Source: Dendrocalamus latiflorus (Eukaryota; Streptophyta; Magnoliopsida; Poales; Poaceae). Taken from it: DNA of 64,000 bases. Location: the NCBI GenBank assembly GCA_017311315.1, contig CM029669.1, positions 12,576,390-12,640,389 of the forward strand, in the 5' to 3' direction. The notes beneath the pieces are model-generated. The model did no database searches, was not told the DNA's origin, and saw only the letters and a program-made list of their open reading frames with translations. The translations under genes were made by a program, and so were the position numbers. Shown piece after piece: positions 10,401 through 22,800 of this stretch (position 1 is the first letter of the stretch; every line of letters begins with the position of its first letter).

Positions 10401-12893
10401 AGTATCTTTTCCAAAGAAATTTAACCCAAGGGATGTCAAATCTGTTGAAGAATTTATGAAGAAATTTCAGCAGCAGCATCTTGTTTTGTCTTTTTAGGTT
10501 TATAACACCTAAGGCTCCATGTTTCTTCGAAAGGCAAGCCTTTTTTCCAAGCAACCAAACATGAGCCACCATGAACATAGGATTCTCTTTTCCACAAAAA
10601 AGCATGTCTAATTTTATCCAACAATTCTATTATTTCCACTGGCAACAGAAAAGTGCTCATGTAATAAGTTGGCAAACAAGACAGAACTGAATTAACCATG
10701 GTTAGTCTACCTCCTGAGGATAGATAAATTGATTGCCACCCTAAAAGATGCATTTCAAAGCTTTCTACAATGCCCATGAAATCCTGAACCCTTGGTTTCA
10801 CCACACACATGGGAAGACCTAAATAAGTGAAAGGAAAATCTTCAATTTTACAACCCATCATACAGCCACATCTGTAATATATTCAGGACACACTTTTGTG
10901 GGGCAATGAAAGATTTTGAATAGTTCACTTTATGTCCCGTGGAAGAGGCAAAGCTTTGTAGTATTCTTTAAGAAACATCATCTCTTTATAGCATGCTTTC
11001 ATAACAATTAAGGTATCATCCGCATTTTGAAAGATTAGGAAGTCAACTGAGGATGTATTACCATAAGCCAGTGAAATCAGACCCATGTGCAAAGCTTTAT
11101 TTAGAATGTCCTGAAGGAGATCAGCCATTAAAACAAATAGGAGGGGAGAAAGGGGATCACCTTGTCTGTCTCCTCTTTTACACGGAAAGGACTTTGCAGG
11201 GAGGCAGGGACACCATTTATGAGGATTGAGGAGGTGCCTGAATTGAGGATTTGTGTTATCCAAGACAACCGTTTTGAACAAAAACCTTTTGCTTGCGTGA
11301 TATTCAAAATCACTTGATGCTCAACATTATCAAAAGCCTTCTCAAAGTCTAGTTTTAATGCAAAGCATAAATTTCCTGACTTTCTACAAGCATGAATATA
11401 CTCAACTGCCCAGGCAAAACCATCTTGGATGGTTCTAGACCTGATAAAACCAAACTGATTTCTATGAACCAGCTGATACCTTTGTAGCGCTAGAGAACTG
11501 AATTGTATCTGCCACAAAATAACTGTTGAGAACTCTTATGAAAGAGTTTTTCTCATTTATCTGCCACAAAATAATTGTTGAGAACTCTTGTGAAAGAGCT
11601 TTTCTCATTTATACCTTGTCATTTACTCTGCAGCTGAGATCTTCCTGGGACATTGCATTTCTGCAGTGTAGAAGAAGATATGGTCGATGGCTTCCCCTTT
11701 GAAGTACCAGAAGAATACAGCAACATGCCTCTTCTCAAAGGAAGGGCTACTGTAGATATGAAGGTTAAGATTAAGGACAATCCAAACATTGAAGATTGTG
11801 TATTTCGGATAGTTCTAGATGGATACAATGCTCCTGTGACTGCTGGGAATTTCATAGATCTGGTGGAACGGAAGTTCTATGATGGCATGGAAATCCAAAG
11901 AGGTAATTTTACTTTTGGGATGTGTCCCGTGATTATTCACCATGTTTTGTTATAAAGTTTGAAGCATAAGAGTAGACACTCTTTTCATAGTGAGTAGCAA
12001 GCCCATTATAATGGCTGGTATTTGATGGACTTTCCTGTCACAAAATCCACAACATATTCCATCTGACCTTTCTAACAGTTCTAAATGTTTACTCAATGAA
12101 CAAGCAAGTATGTCTAGATGTTCTCTGTTATTTAGATTTAGGAGTTAGAACCTTACCAACATATTGAGCTTTTGCTGATCTGTATTGGTTATTCTGCAGC
12201 TGATGGCTTCGTTGTTCAAACTGGAGATCCTGAGGGGCCAGCTGAGGGCTTTATTGATCCCAGTGCTGGCAAAGTTCGTACAATACCTCTTGAGATAATG
12301 GTTGATGGTGACAAGGCGCCTGTATATGGTGAAACACTCGAAGTAAGCTTGGGCAATTCATTTTATTTATTCGTTCATTTGGCAGTACATTTTCTTTATT
12401 TGTTGATTTCATCACTGCTGGAAATTTTGGCAGCTGTATATTAAACGTGCTTGTTCTTACAGTACATATGATCATGCATTTCAGGAACTTGGTCGCTACA
12501 AGTCTCAAACAAAGCTTCCTTTTAACGCATTTGGAACAATGGCAATGGCTAGAGATGTAAGTCTCATGCAGATTGCTTGACTGTTAACATATCAGCACAT
12601 GCAGATATGGACATACGTCACGCACCTAATATGTTCTAACATGAGGTATCTGCATATCATGGCAGGAATTTGATGACAACTCTGCTTCTAGTCAAGTCTT
12701 TTGGCTCTTAAAAGAAAGTGAGCTGACACCAAGTAATGCCAACATATTGGATGGGCGGTACGCGGTATTCGGATATGTAACCGAGAACGAGGATTACCTG
12801 GCGGATCTCAAGGTTGGGGACGTCATTGAATCGATCCAAGTTGTCTCAGGCCTAGACAACCTTGTCAACCCGAGCTACAAGCTTGTAGGATAA
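7430..12893 (+). CDS. CYP38: Peptidyl-prolyl isomerase CYP38 (TLP40-like), chloroplast thylakoid lumen
   Basis: Seven coding exons, all with GT-AG introns and compatible phases: 7430-7531, 8632-8922, 9087-9286, 11667-11902, 12200-12342, 12485-12556, 12666-12893 (TAA). They give about 423 aa, close to Arabidopsis CYP38 at 437. Exon 1 encodes an Arg/Ser/Cys-rich transit peptide. Residues about 42-61 form a hydrophobic lumen-targeting segment (KECAISVALSVGL). The helical N-domain starts at PDVSVLISGPPIKDP and carries the KPLEDITDSLK block. The C-terminal cyclophilin-like barrel (about 225-423) holds DCVFRIVLDGYNAP, VVQTGDPEGPAEGF and SQVFWLLKESELTP. CYP38 is known to help photosystem II assembly; family studies report weak or no isomerase activity. 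Intron 3 (2.38 kb) contains a LINE fragment and intron 1 a MITE. All exons look intact, so the gene is probably functional. Confidence 0.95.
8174..8332. mobile_element. MITE in CYP38 intron 1, 8-bp TSD
   Basis: A 159-bp foldback. Left arm GGATTTATTGATTATATACC and right arm (reverse complement) GGGGGATTGGATCATATACC are inverted, and complementarity continues through ATTCAGGATTTACCCTCCT over roughly 55 bp. Flanks ATATAGAA at 8166-8173 and 8333-8340 are an exact 8-bp TSD. No coding capacity. The TSD length fits a hAT-type MITE, but the GG termini are atypical. Confidence 0.85.
9430..11507 (-). mobile_element. 5'-truncated LINE (L1-type) in CYP38 intron 3, antisense
   Basis: Minus-strand frames, read right to left, give the reverse transcriptase core: HRNQFGFIRSRTIQDGF, then LKLDFEKAFDNVEH, then GDPLSPLLFVLMADLL, then a degraded catalytic box reading NADD. 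Next come the block YLGLPMCVVKPR and a zf-RVT region near 9650-10000 (CALCDQNCQEDWFHLFF). Endonuclease and ORF1 are absent, as expected after 5' truncation. Several frameshifts and stops make it non-functional. No poly-A tail or clear TSD was identified. It lies opposite to CYP38 transcription and must be spliced out with the intron. Confidence 0.85.
11508..11613. repeat. 52-bp tandem duplication at the LINE 5' border
   Basis: Two copies of a unit starting CTGCCACAAAATAACTGTTG and ending TTTCTCATTTAT, offset by 52 bp (11509 and 11561), with a few substitutions. It lies between the LINE fragment and CYP38 exon 4. Confidence 0.8.
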
Positions 12894-14091
12894 TATGTTT
12901 TGTATCAGGGTTCCTTGACAGGCAATTGTTTTGCCGTCTTGAAATCGGTGTAAAGCGCTATGATTTCTAACTTCATCACGTGGACTTCTGCCTTTTGTGT
13001 TTAGAGTTTTGCATTGTGCGGAATTCATTATTAATTGAAAGCTCAAAGCTATTCGTCTCTTGTCTCCTGCTAGTAGGTTTGCTGAGGCCATATAGGGCCT
13101 GAAGTTAAATTAGTTTGCAAGAAATTCGATCTGAAAAATAGTTTGCAAGAAATTCAGAAGATTAACCTGAAATATCAGGCATTTCACTTAAGAAACTATG
13201 CATCTTAAGAAACTATGCATCATATCGTTTGTATGGGCATTCTATTCACATTACGATTTTGATGGGACTTCTGCAGACTAGTTTGGCATTGGATTTTCAA
13301 GGGGTTTTAGAGTCTTTCCTAGTTTGGCATTGGATTTTTAAGGGGTTTTAGTGTCTTTCTTCGCCCAGTGCAGTGCTAGTTAACAATCTCGAGAATCTGT
13401 CGTTTTTTGGGAATGATGTGCCACTCTTCTTAGGGGGTTGTGGAATGATGATACTAAAAGGCTAACAGCTAGTTCTTGCTCAGAGCAGCCATGGTGTTCT
13501 TTAACAGTCCTTAAAAGGTCTAACATATGCAAAATTTGGACACGACAAGTTGACAACATGTACTCTAGTGTTCTTAAAGCCACCCATGTGGTTTTATTTT
13601 GTACAGTACTTACATATTTGTTACATTGTTCGTACAGCTACTCTAGGAATGCATTTTATTAGCGTTCACAACATATAGCTACCGCGGGCTTTTTAAGGTA
13701 GGACCCAAGTACATTCGTATCTTTCTATTTGATCTACCTGTCTCTAGGGTGGAATCCATAGATGTGTTAAAAGCAAAAATGTTATAATCCTTGACCTCTT
13801 TCTTTCACACATTCCCCCTCCCATATGCGCCTCTCTACACCGCCGCTTCGGTTTTCTGCCATCGACAATAAACCTTGCCACTAAGCGACCTGCAAGTTCC
13901 TCCTCCCCCACCAGCCACCACAGTTCTCCTCCATTTTGCTGTCCCCGAGGTCACAACCTTGGGCTCACTTTTGTGGAAAATATCCATTTCAGCTAGTCGA
14001 GATCTCACGCCAGCAAGTTCCTTGGCGCACCTACTTTCACCCCCCGACTTCCACGATTGCATGTCCCTCTTCCTCAACTCCAGTGCTGGCT
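12894..14091. other. CYP38 3' flank and intergenic DNA
   Basis: The first 150-200 bp probably form the CYP38 3' UTR, though no single poly(A) signal is decisive. A 41-bp tandem duplication (AGTTTGGCATTGGATTTT...) occupies 13280-13361. C-rich sequence at 13850-14080 has ORFs on both strands but no recognisable domain. No gene is called. Confidence 0.5.
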
Positions 14092-14395
14092 CAAGGACTG
14101 AGCCTAGCTCAGATGGTGAGCGTGTCGTCGCGCACTCCAGGCCCGGGCTCAAGCCTGGAGGCCTCATTTTTGAGAGGTATTGTTCATACAAACAGTACCT
14201 TCCGAGCATTGTTCATATGAACAGTGTCTCCTGGGTACAAACATACATTAGTATGTTTAGTGGTCAAAGTACGTATCCACGCTCTGTGAGGCTTTAGAGC
14301 CTCCGTCTTGTCTTTGGTGTGTTGGACGTGCCCACGTGGGTGTGTGAATGTGTATGGTATTGTGTATTCATGAATGCGTCTTTATTGTACTCATA
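14092..14395 (+). mobile_element. tRNA-derived SINE
   Basis: RNA polymerase III promoter boxes sit at tRNA-like spacing: A box TAGCTCAGATGGT (14105-14117) and B box GGGCTCAAGCC (14145-14155). No tRNA cloverleaf or anticodon arm follows. The downstream body is unrelated and ends in GTGTGTGAATGTGTATGGTATTG-like T/G-rich sequence, common in plant SINE tails. Ends and TSD were not resolved, so the limits are approximate. Confidence 0.55.
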
Positions 14396-14845
14396 TGCCA
14401 AAAACTTAAGTGGTGCCTCTTGGTGGCAATAACAATTCTTGTGTTGCTTACCAACAGTGATAGGGTAACAATGGTGATTTGCAACGGCCATTGTATAAGC
14501 CCTCCTTTTCAATTTATGATTTTTTTTGAATAAACAAATGGAATAATTTTTCATCGTCTTTTCGAAGTGGCTTACTAGGATAACCATTTTAAGTGCGGCT
14601 TATTGACTTATCGGTATTCAATTTATTCACACAAACACTCACGTTAAAATAAAAAACTATCAGCCGTAACAAAAATGAATCCACCCTGTGCAACAATCAA
14701 GAGGATCTCCCTTGCCCACCAGCCGACAGGTTGGCCTGCACCTTTTCTTTTCCGCGGCCATTGCCCTCCAATGTGAAGCATCAAAGCCTGATGCCCTCTC
14801 TCATCCTTGGTGCCATCCTTATTGCCGTATTGAGTTGCTCTTAGT
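14396..14845. other. Intergenic stretch without recognised content
   Basis: No coding signal, repeat or RNA gene could be supported here. Confidence 0.4.
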
Positions 14846-16142
14846 CAGAGGTGCAAACAGGTCAGGTAATTCCTGACCGACTCGGTACCAAATTAGGTTG
14901 GTACCGCATTCAGGAGGAGAATTTGGTATCCGGTTAGATTCGGTATTGGTACTAGATAATTAGAATCGGATTCGGTAGCAAAATTGGAAGGGCTTTTATC
15001 CAACCAAATAGCATCGGTAAACAATTGTCGGGATAATATCCAACCAGATATTCAGTAAATGCTAGTAGGCCAGCACCAGCAGCCAGCCCAGGCACCCAGC
15101 CCATTGAGGCATTGGCCCTCCCGGCATAGTTAAATATGTGGATATGGTGAAGGCTAGTATCATTCACCCACTTAAAGTTATCAGAACAACTCTGGTTGAT
15201 GTTGCGATGTACTCTCTAATCTTCATGTGTATACATTGAAATGCTTTTGTTCAACGTTACGCCATTGGCTAAAGGGTGACATAACACATACTAGCTGCAT
15301 TGGAGACTTGAGTAGCTGAACCGAAGTTTTTTTTTCTTGAAGCTCTCTTGGCTTTGATCTGATTTGTCAAAATATTAGCAACAATTTTTGGGTTGCATGC
15401 ACATTCAAGTTGCAGCTTCTGAAGCTTAGGCTCATTTCTTTTAGGCTTATGCTTAAGTTTTGCCTTTTATTTTTATAGTAACTTGCTGTTAAATGGTGTA
15501 TTTTTTTGAGGCGGGATCTACAGGTAAAATGTACCGAGTTCAGTTGTACTGGCCAAAATCACATGCAGCTATTTTTCTCTGCGTACTGCCTCTCACGAAC
15601 TGATCAAAATTTAAAAACCACGGCCATAATCCGTAAGAATCAGCCTAAAATATCCACCATAAACTTGAAAATTCTGCTATGATCTTTATGAATGTTATCA
15701 TACCGATTAGTCTGATATGCAACTACACATGCTTTTCTTCTATGAGACCATGACACCAATTTTACCTTTTGTTTCCTTCGCAGGGTGTCTCTCTGATGAC
15801 TACCACAGAATCTTTGCAGTGTATGTGTGTTACTGAGCAATTCATGGTGCCTTTGAATGCATCCTTGATGTGTTCTGTGCTTATTCGTCAGTATTGTTGT
15901 GCATATTTGTTGTAACTATGGTATAATGTATGTGCCTTTTTTTGAATATCCGTGCTATGCACCTATATTATCCGTTTTCATTCTAAAAACCGTTATGTAT
16001 CTATCCCAGCGGTACCGTATCAAAAACTCCAAATTCATATTCGTATTCGGTTTTACCGTATCTGACTCTGAACCCAAAAAATATACAGATTAGAATATGG
16101 TATAAGCAATATCCGTCCGAATCTGACCCGATTGCTCCCCTA
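14846..16142. mobile_element. Non-autonomous hAT element, 1.3 kb, with TSD
   Basis: Left terminus CAGAGGTGCAAACAGGTCAG and right terminus (reverse complement) TAGGGGAGCAATCGGGTCAG form imperfect TIRs of the plant hAT type (consensus-like TAGGGGTGCAAACGGGTC). Flanking octamers CTCTTAGT (14838-14845) and CTCTTAGC (16143-16150) are an 8-bp TSD with one change. Subterminal GGTATTCGGT/ACCGTATC motifs recur at both ends. No transposase frame lies inside, so it depends on an autonomous relative. The 3.7-kb element at 2896-6569 has a different terminus and is not its obvious partner. Confidence 0.8.
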
Positions 16143-16234
16143 CTCTTAGCGATGTTGGCTATACGTATATGTATTCATTTACTATGATACGTAGACACAA
16201 TATTACATACACCTTCCGTTGTACCAAATAATAT

Positions 16235-16392
16235 CAGGGAAATTCATGATTTGCTATTCTATTTGTTGTTGCTGTAAGATTTGCTACTTGATATCTCACT
16301 GATATATGGGTCTAGGAGCCATATGTCAATAATACAGTAGGTGATAAATCCTCAAATGACAATGAATAGAGTGGTAAATCCTAAATTTTTCC
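16235..16392. mobile_element. MITE, 158 bp, likely 8-bp TSD
   Basis: Inverted arms: left GGGAAATTCATGATTTGCTA; right, reverse-complemented, GGAAAAATTTAGGATTTACC, with a central palindrome ATATGGGTCTAGGAGCCATAT. Flanks AATAATAT (16227-16234) and AATAATAC (16393-16400) look like an 8-bp TSD with one substitution. Size and the GGATTTACC arm match the MITE in CYP38 intron 1, suggesting the same superfamily. Confidence 0.65.
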
Positions 16393-16399
16393 AATAATA

Positions 16400-16891
16400 C
16401 TTAGCGATCCCTGTAGCACGTAAGGTTGTAGGCTGTGTTTTAAATCCAAGGAAAGAAGAAACCAGTAAACTACACCCAAGTTCAACGACCGGGAGAAAAC
16501 AAGACTGCTACAAATTTCAAGTTGAGGACTAAACTGATAAAAAAACAGACTTGAGGAACTACAGTGCACATTTTCTGTAGGATTCGTCACGCGCTTTACA
16601 GTTTGAAACGACGCCCGCAATATCAATGGAGTCCAGGGACCGAACCGAGAAACAGCCACTTTTATTTTTCCCTTTTTATTATTCCTCTCCAACCGCAATC
16701 GACGCCTTCGTCTTCCCCCGCGTGCCCCTCCTAACCCTAGCTCCCCGATTCCGCTCCTCTAATTGCACTCCACCCGTATTCTTGCCCAGGAAGCCCTAAT
16801 CCCCTCGCTGCCGTCAATTAGCGCCTCGGAGGCTCCAATTCGAGGGAATTCTCTCGCGCGGATCCGTTGCTGTGGTTGAGCCGCCGCGGAG
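16400..16891 (+). promoter_or_regulatory. Promoter and leader region of Dr1
   Basis: Between the MITE and the Dr1 ATG. It includes a telobox-like TAACCCTAG (16732-16740) and a C/T-rich leader. No clear TATA box at a usual distance, which fits a broadly expressed gene. Confidence 0.4.
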
Positions 16892-19800
16892 ATGGATCCG
16901 ATGGACATCGTGGGCAAGTCCAAGGAGGACGTCTCCCTCCCCAAATGTGAGCTCCCTTGCTCGGATTATTCCTGAAATTTTGTGTTCCGATGCTTGGTGT
17001 GTAAAATTCCGGTGTTATTGGGTCCCGTGGGTGACGAGTTCTTTGCTATTGTAAACAATCTAGTTAAGGGTTTCTTGTGAGCTGATACACTAGGAAGCTG
17101 TTTTTGAGTAGGGGTTTGAATCGATATTGTGAGGAAAGTTAGGTTTGTGTGGGTGATGTTGTCATTTACATGTTCTTAGAGCGCGTGCTCTTTTGGAAGG
17201 ATATCCCTTGTCAACTGGCTTGGAATTTGATGTATAATCTTGACTCCTCCGTGGATTGTCGTGGGAAGAATTCGGTATCCTGTTGATGGTTCATGAATTA
17301 GTGTTGTTAGTACTAGCTCAAAGGGAATTTGACTCCTGTGATAACTGTTTTAGGATTTTTCTTGTTTGGCGCGTAGTAGGATCTGTATTTGACCTGCTTT
17401 GATTTGTAAATTTTGGCCCCTTAGTAGATATCCACGTGAGTGGTCATGGAAGGTCTTAATTATGGTGTTTGATGCATCCTAGATTGAAGTTGGTACTACT
17501 TTTGTCGGTTTTTAGTGGGTGAGATATGATTATCATTTTGTGTTCATATGCTTTACATACTCTACTGATGGAAATGTTACATAACAGTTTGGCTCGTTTG
17601 TAGCTCATAGAGTTTCCCCCTTCTTGTTGCCCTTGCCTTGTTTGTAGAAACGCAAAAGGATTTTTTTGTTGTGCAATCCGATATTTTTTGGTTAGAAACC
17701 TCATGTTAAATGTGGTCTTTGTTGCGGATTACTACTACTATTATTACTATTCTTTGTGTGTGTGTGTTTGGGGGGGGGGGGGGGGGGTTGTGGTGTTGTA
17801 TACCATGGAATGCTAATGACAAATTGCACTAAATTACAATATCGCAAATAGAACAACTTTTGGTTTGGGAGGAATTGGTGTAAACGATTTCCTTGGATCC
17901 CGGATGGAAATATTTGACACTTTCCTGTTTACGAGTTTGTTTAAAATATAACTGATTGAAAGTTCTGCTTTGCATTACAGCAACAATGTTTAAGATTATT
18001 AAGGAGATGCTGCCACCTGATGTTCGAGTGGCAAGAGATGCACAAGATCTTCTTGTTGAATGCTGTGTAGGTAAGAACACTACAATATACTATATTATGG
18101 CTATTGTTAAGTATATGCTAGAAGTTATGTGTGTTAAGGGTATTACTGGTATTTCCTATTGTACTAGGATTTAGTCTTATGTCTCCTTTGTACCCTATAT
18201 ATTGTCTATTGGACCTCTTGAATACACACATAATATTCATAACATAGTATCAGCGCTTAGGTTAGGGTTTACTGTAGTCGCTGCCTCCTAGCCGCTGCTC
18301 ATCCGCATCTGCTGCACCCGGGAGAAGCAATCTCCACTCTTGGGGGCGGCCATGTCGCCAGCTGCTTGCACCACTCTTCGGGCAGCTACCAAATCATGGT
18401 TGCTGTCGTCGACTCATGCTCGTTGCACGTGCCATCTCCTTCCCGATCGGATCCAAAGAGTCACTGCCGTCTTCGCGCATCTGGCCGAATCCGTCATCAC
18501 CGCGCCACCCCAGCCCGAACCCGGCGTCGACATGGGCAGGAGCAGACGGATCTGGCGTCAACGTGGGCAGGGGCGGACGGATCTGGTCGCTGGCGCTGTG
18601 ACCTTAGCGACCATGCCTCCTCCCGTCGCGCTCCGCGCCCTCGACGCTGACCACAACGCCTTCGCCGTTGCCTCCTTGCATGGCCTCCCCTTCGGCCGCC
18701 GCCTGACTATCTCGCACCTCGCCGGGCCGCCCACGCAGCTCCACGCCTCTGGCCACCTCCGCTCAACCACCTTACTCCCGGCATCGCCCTGGCCTGCCTC
18801 CTCCTAGTCGCTGCCCAGCTCGAGCTCCCAGCCGTTGCTCCCACGCCACCGCCTCCAGACAGCTGTGCCCGCGACGCTGGAAGTGACTGGCTTCCATGGC
18901 GGTGCTGGCGGACTCTCCATCAATCAAAAGCTGTTGCCATGGTTGAGCTGGGCCGTTTGGTGCTTCATCCGTGACGGCTTCTCTTGTATTCAGGGAAGAG
19001 GAAGGAGGGCTGGGGAAGAGGATTCGGGAGGACAAGCTCGAGGAGCCTACTCCCTCTTCTTTCTTCTTTGGCACCCTTTTTTTGGTGTTGGAGCCTTCTC
19101 CCTCTCTTCTTTGGCACTGGAGAGAGGTGATGATATGGCCATTCATCAGGATTTGTAGCTCCGACAAGGCAGGACATTGTGCGATAGGGGGGAAGGAGAT
19201 CTTTAGTGTTGGTGCTGCGAGTTGCTTAGTATTTTGTGATGAATAAGTCCCTGTACTGTGGTCTTTGTGGGGCTGTGGTAGTTTTTGTTTTTTGACTGCT
19301 TTAGGACAGCATCTGCTTTTGCTTTAGGACAGCATCTGCTTTTAGGACAGCATCTGCTTTTGCTTTAGGACAGCATCTGCTTTTAGGACAGCATCTACTT
19401 TTAGGACAGCATCTGCTTTTAGGACAGCATCTGCTTTTGCTTTAGGACAGCATATTGACCGCTTTAGGACAGCATCTAGGATAGCATCTTAGCATATGCT
19501 TGGCTGGTTCTCAGCCTATAAATATGTATCTCCAACCCCTCAGGTTGGTATGGCATTGTGTGAGCAATAAACAAGAAGAAAATTGCCCCATCTCCTAGTG
19601 TCATCCTCTCCATGAGAGTTAGGATCTTGCTATCACCAAGAGCAAGAGTCCAGCGACTAACAAGTGGTATCAGAGCCTTAGTATCCTGTAGCTTGAGCAT
19701 CTCCTGCTCATCTCCTTCTCCGGCCTCGCAGCAGCCCCAGCCGGTAGCAGCAGCAGCTCCGGCTGTCCCCGCTCACTCCTCTCCGGAGACGGGCAGCAGC

Positions 19801-22800
19801 TCGTCAGAAGCAGCCCTCTCTCCACGCAACAGCCCCCCAGTAGCGCACCATGTCCGCAGGGCAGTCTCAGCGCTCGGTCGCCTCGAGCATGCGGCGTCAG
19901 CAGACGGCCGAGCTCGTCGCGGCAGAGCAGCGCGAGCGAGCGGCGGCAGAGACCGCTGCGGCGGCGGAAAGGGCGTCAAGGCTGGCAGCGGCGGAGCTGG
20001 CAGCAGCCAGGGCGGAGGTGGAAGCAGCGGCGGCGGCAGATGCAGCGCGTGCGGCAGCAGCAGAGGTCAAGGCTCTGCGCGGCAGCAACAGCAGCTCCGG
20101 CTCTGTTGATGACAGCGCCGACGCGGACCCTCAGCTGCTGGAGAGGGAGGCAGCGCAAGGGCGAACGGCGCAATGGGCAGCCGCGCACGCCCACGAGCGC
20201 GGCGGCAGCCCAGACAGGCGCGGACGCGCCGGCGGCGCTCCTGCAGGAGGCGCACACGGCGGTGGCGCTCCTGGAGGAGGCATGCACGGCGGCGGCGTAC
20301 GGGTCGACGGAGAGCGCGGCCCTCACAGGCAACGCGGCTCTCTCTCCCCGGTTCGGTACCGTGGTCACCACGAGTACCAGGCTGTCGTCAGGGACGTCGG
20401 CTCCGGCGGCGGGTGGCCTACCCTCACCAAGACCAACTACGTCGAGTGGGCCGCGGTGATGAGGGTAAAGCTCCAGGTGCGGCATATGTGGGATGCAGTC
20501 CGGTACGGCGACGTCGACTACGACCAGGATCGACGGGCGCTGGATGCTCTCATCGCTGCAGTCCCGCCCGAGATGCAGTTCTCGCTTACCAACAAGCGGA
20601 CTGCCAAAGAGGCTTGGGACGCCATCGCTGCAGCACGCATCGGCAGCGACCGCGCCCGCAAGTCTACATTGCAGGCACTACGCACGGAGTGGGAGAGCCT
20701 GGCCTTCAAGCCAGGTGAAGACATTGATGACTTTGCTCTCCGTCTCAACACTCTGCTGCAGAAGTTGGTGCAGTTCGGTGACGACACCTACAACGAGGAG
20801 AGAGCTGTGGAGAAGCTCTTCCGCTGTGTCCCCGAGAAGTACAAGCAGATGGCTCGCTCGATCGGGTCTCTGCTGGACCTCTCCACGATGACCATCGAGG
20901 AGGCGTTGGGTCGCCTCAAGGTCGTCGACATCGATGAGCCACAGAGCCTCTCGGGACCCGTCACCATTGGCGGGAAGCTCCTCCTCACTCGGGAGCAGTG
21001 GGCTGCCGGCCAAGGTGACAGGAAGAAGGGGGAGCCTTCTTCCACGACAGGCGGCCGCAAGCATGGCAAGCGCGGCAAGCCACGCAAAGACGCCCAGGCA
21101 GGGGCGCGAGGAGGCGCCCAGGGCGGCGATGCTGGCAAGCAAAAGCCGGCACGAGACGACTCTTGCCACAACTGTGGCAAGCTTGGTCATTGGGCCAGGG
21201 AGTGTCGACAACCACGACGCGGCCAGGCCCACGTCGCACAAGCGGAGGAGGAGGAGCAGCCGGTCCTGTTCATTGCTCATGCGAGCATCGAACTACCTCC
21301 AGCGGCACCGGCCGCAGTGGCTCTCCTCCATCTTGACGAGCCAAAAGCACACGCCCTCCTCGGCGACAGTCCCGGCAATGACAAGACCGACGGGTGGTGC
21401 CTCGACACCGGCGCCACCCACCACATGACCGGGCGGCGGGAGTTCTTCTCCGAGCTCGACTCAGGCGTTCGAGGCACCGTCAAGTTCGGCGATGCCTCCG
21501 CCGTGGAGATCAAGGGCGTCGGCTCTGTCGCCTTCGTCGCCAAGACTGGCGAGCACCGGTTGCTCACCGGCGTCTACTACATCCCCGATCTGCGGAACTC
21601 CATCATCAGCTTGGGACAGCTGGATGAGAACGGCTCGCGTGTCGAGATCGAGCACGGGGTGCTGCGGATTTGGGATCTTCGACGCCGCCTTCTTGCCAAG
21701 GTAACCAGAGGCGCAAATCGACTCTACACTCTTCACGTGCAGGTGGCACAACCCATCTGTCTCGCTGCTCGTCGGGACGACGAGGCGTGGCAGTGGCACG
21801 AGCGTTTTGGGCACCTCCACTTCGAGGCCCTGAAGCGGCTCAGTGCCACGGAAATGGTGCGAGGCCTGCCGTGCCTTGACCATGTGGAGCAGCTCTGCGA
21901 CGTCTGCGTGTTGACGAAGCAGAGGCGACTCCCTTTTCCCCAGCAGGCGAGTTTCCGAGCCAAGGAGAGGCTCGAGCTCGTGCACGGGGACTTGTGTGGC
22001 CCGGTGACACCGGCCACACCGGGAGGACGACGCTACTTCCTGCTGCTCGTCGACGACCTCTCCCGCTACATGTGGGTGATGGTCCTCGGCAGCAAGGGAG
22101 AGGCTGCGGACGCCATCAGGCGCACGCAGGCTGCTGCGGAAGCGGAGTGCGGCCGCAAGCTGCGCGTGCTGCGCACAGACAACGGCGGCGAATTCACGGC
22201 GGCTGAATTCGCGTCGTACTGCGCTGATGAGGGCATTCAGCGCCACTACTCCGCGCCGTACAGCCCGCAGCAGAACGGCGTCGTCGAGCGGCGCAACCAG
22301 ACGGTTGTGGGGATGGCTCGGGCCCTCCTCAAGCAGAGGGGGATGCCGGCTGTCTTCTGGGGAGAGGCGGTGGTGACAGCCGTCTACATCCTCAACCGCT
22401 CGCCTACTAAGGCACTCGACGGCAGGACGCCGTACGAGGCTTGGCATGGGCGCAAGCCGGCGGTCTCCCACTTGCGGGTCTTCGGCTCCCTCGCGTTCGC
22501 CAAGGAGCTTGGCCACATCGGCAAGCTCGACGACAGGAGCACTCCGGGAGTGTTCATCGGCTACGCGGAGGGCTCGAAGGCCTACCGCATCCTCGACCCT
22601 GTCACACAGCGCGTCCGCATCTCGCGTGACGCTGTGTTCGACGAAGGGCGAGGCTGGACGTGGGACAAGGCGGTGGACGACGGTTCGACTTCGACTCTCA
22701 GGGACTTTGTTGTCGACTACGTCCACTTCGAGAGAGCCGGGGGAGCTAGCAGCTCGTCTTCACCGAGCTCGTCCACCTCGACACCTTGCTCGCCACCAGC

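Noticed and set aside
14105..14155. A functional tRNA gene
   Set aside because: A and B boxes are present but no cloverleaf, anticodon loop or acceptor stem can be formed.
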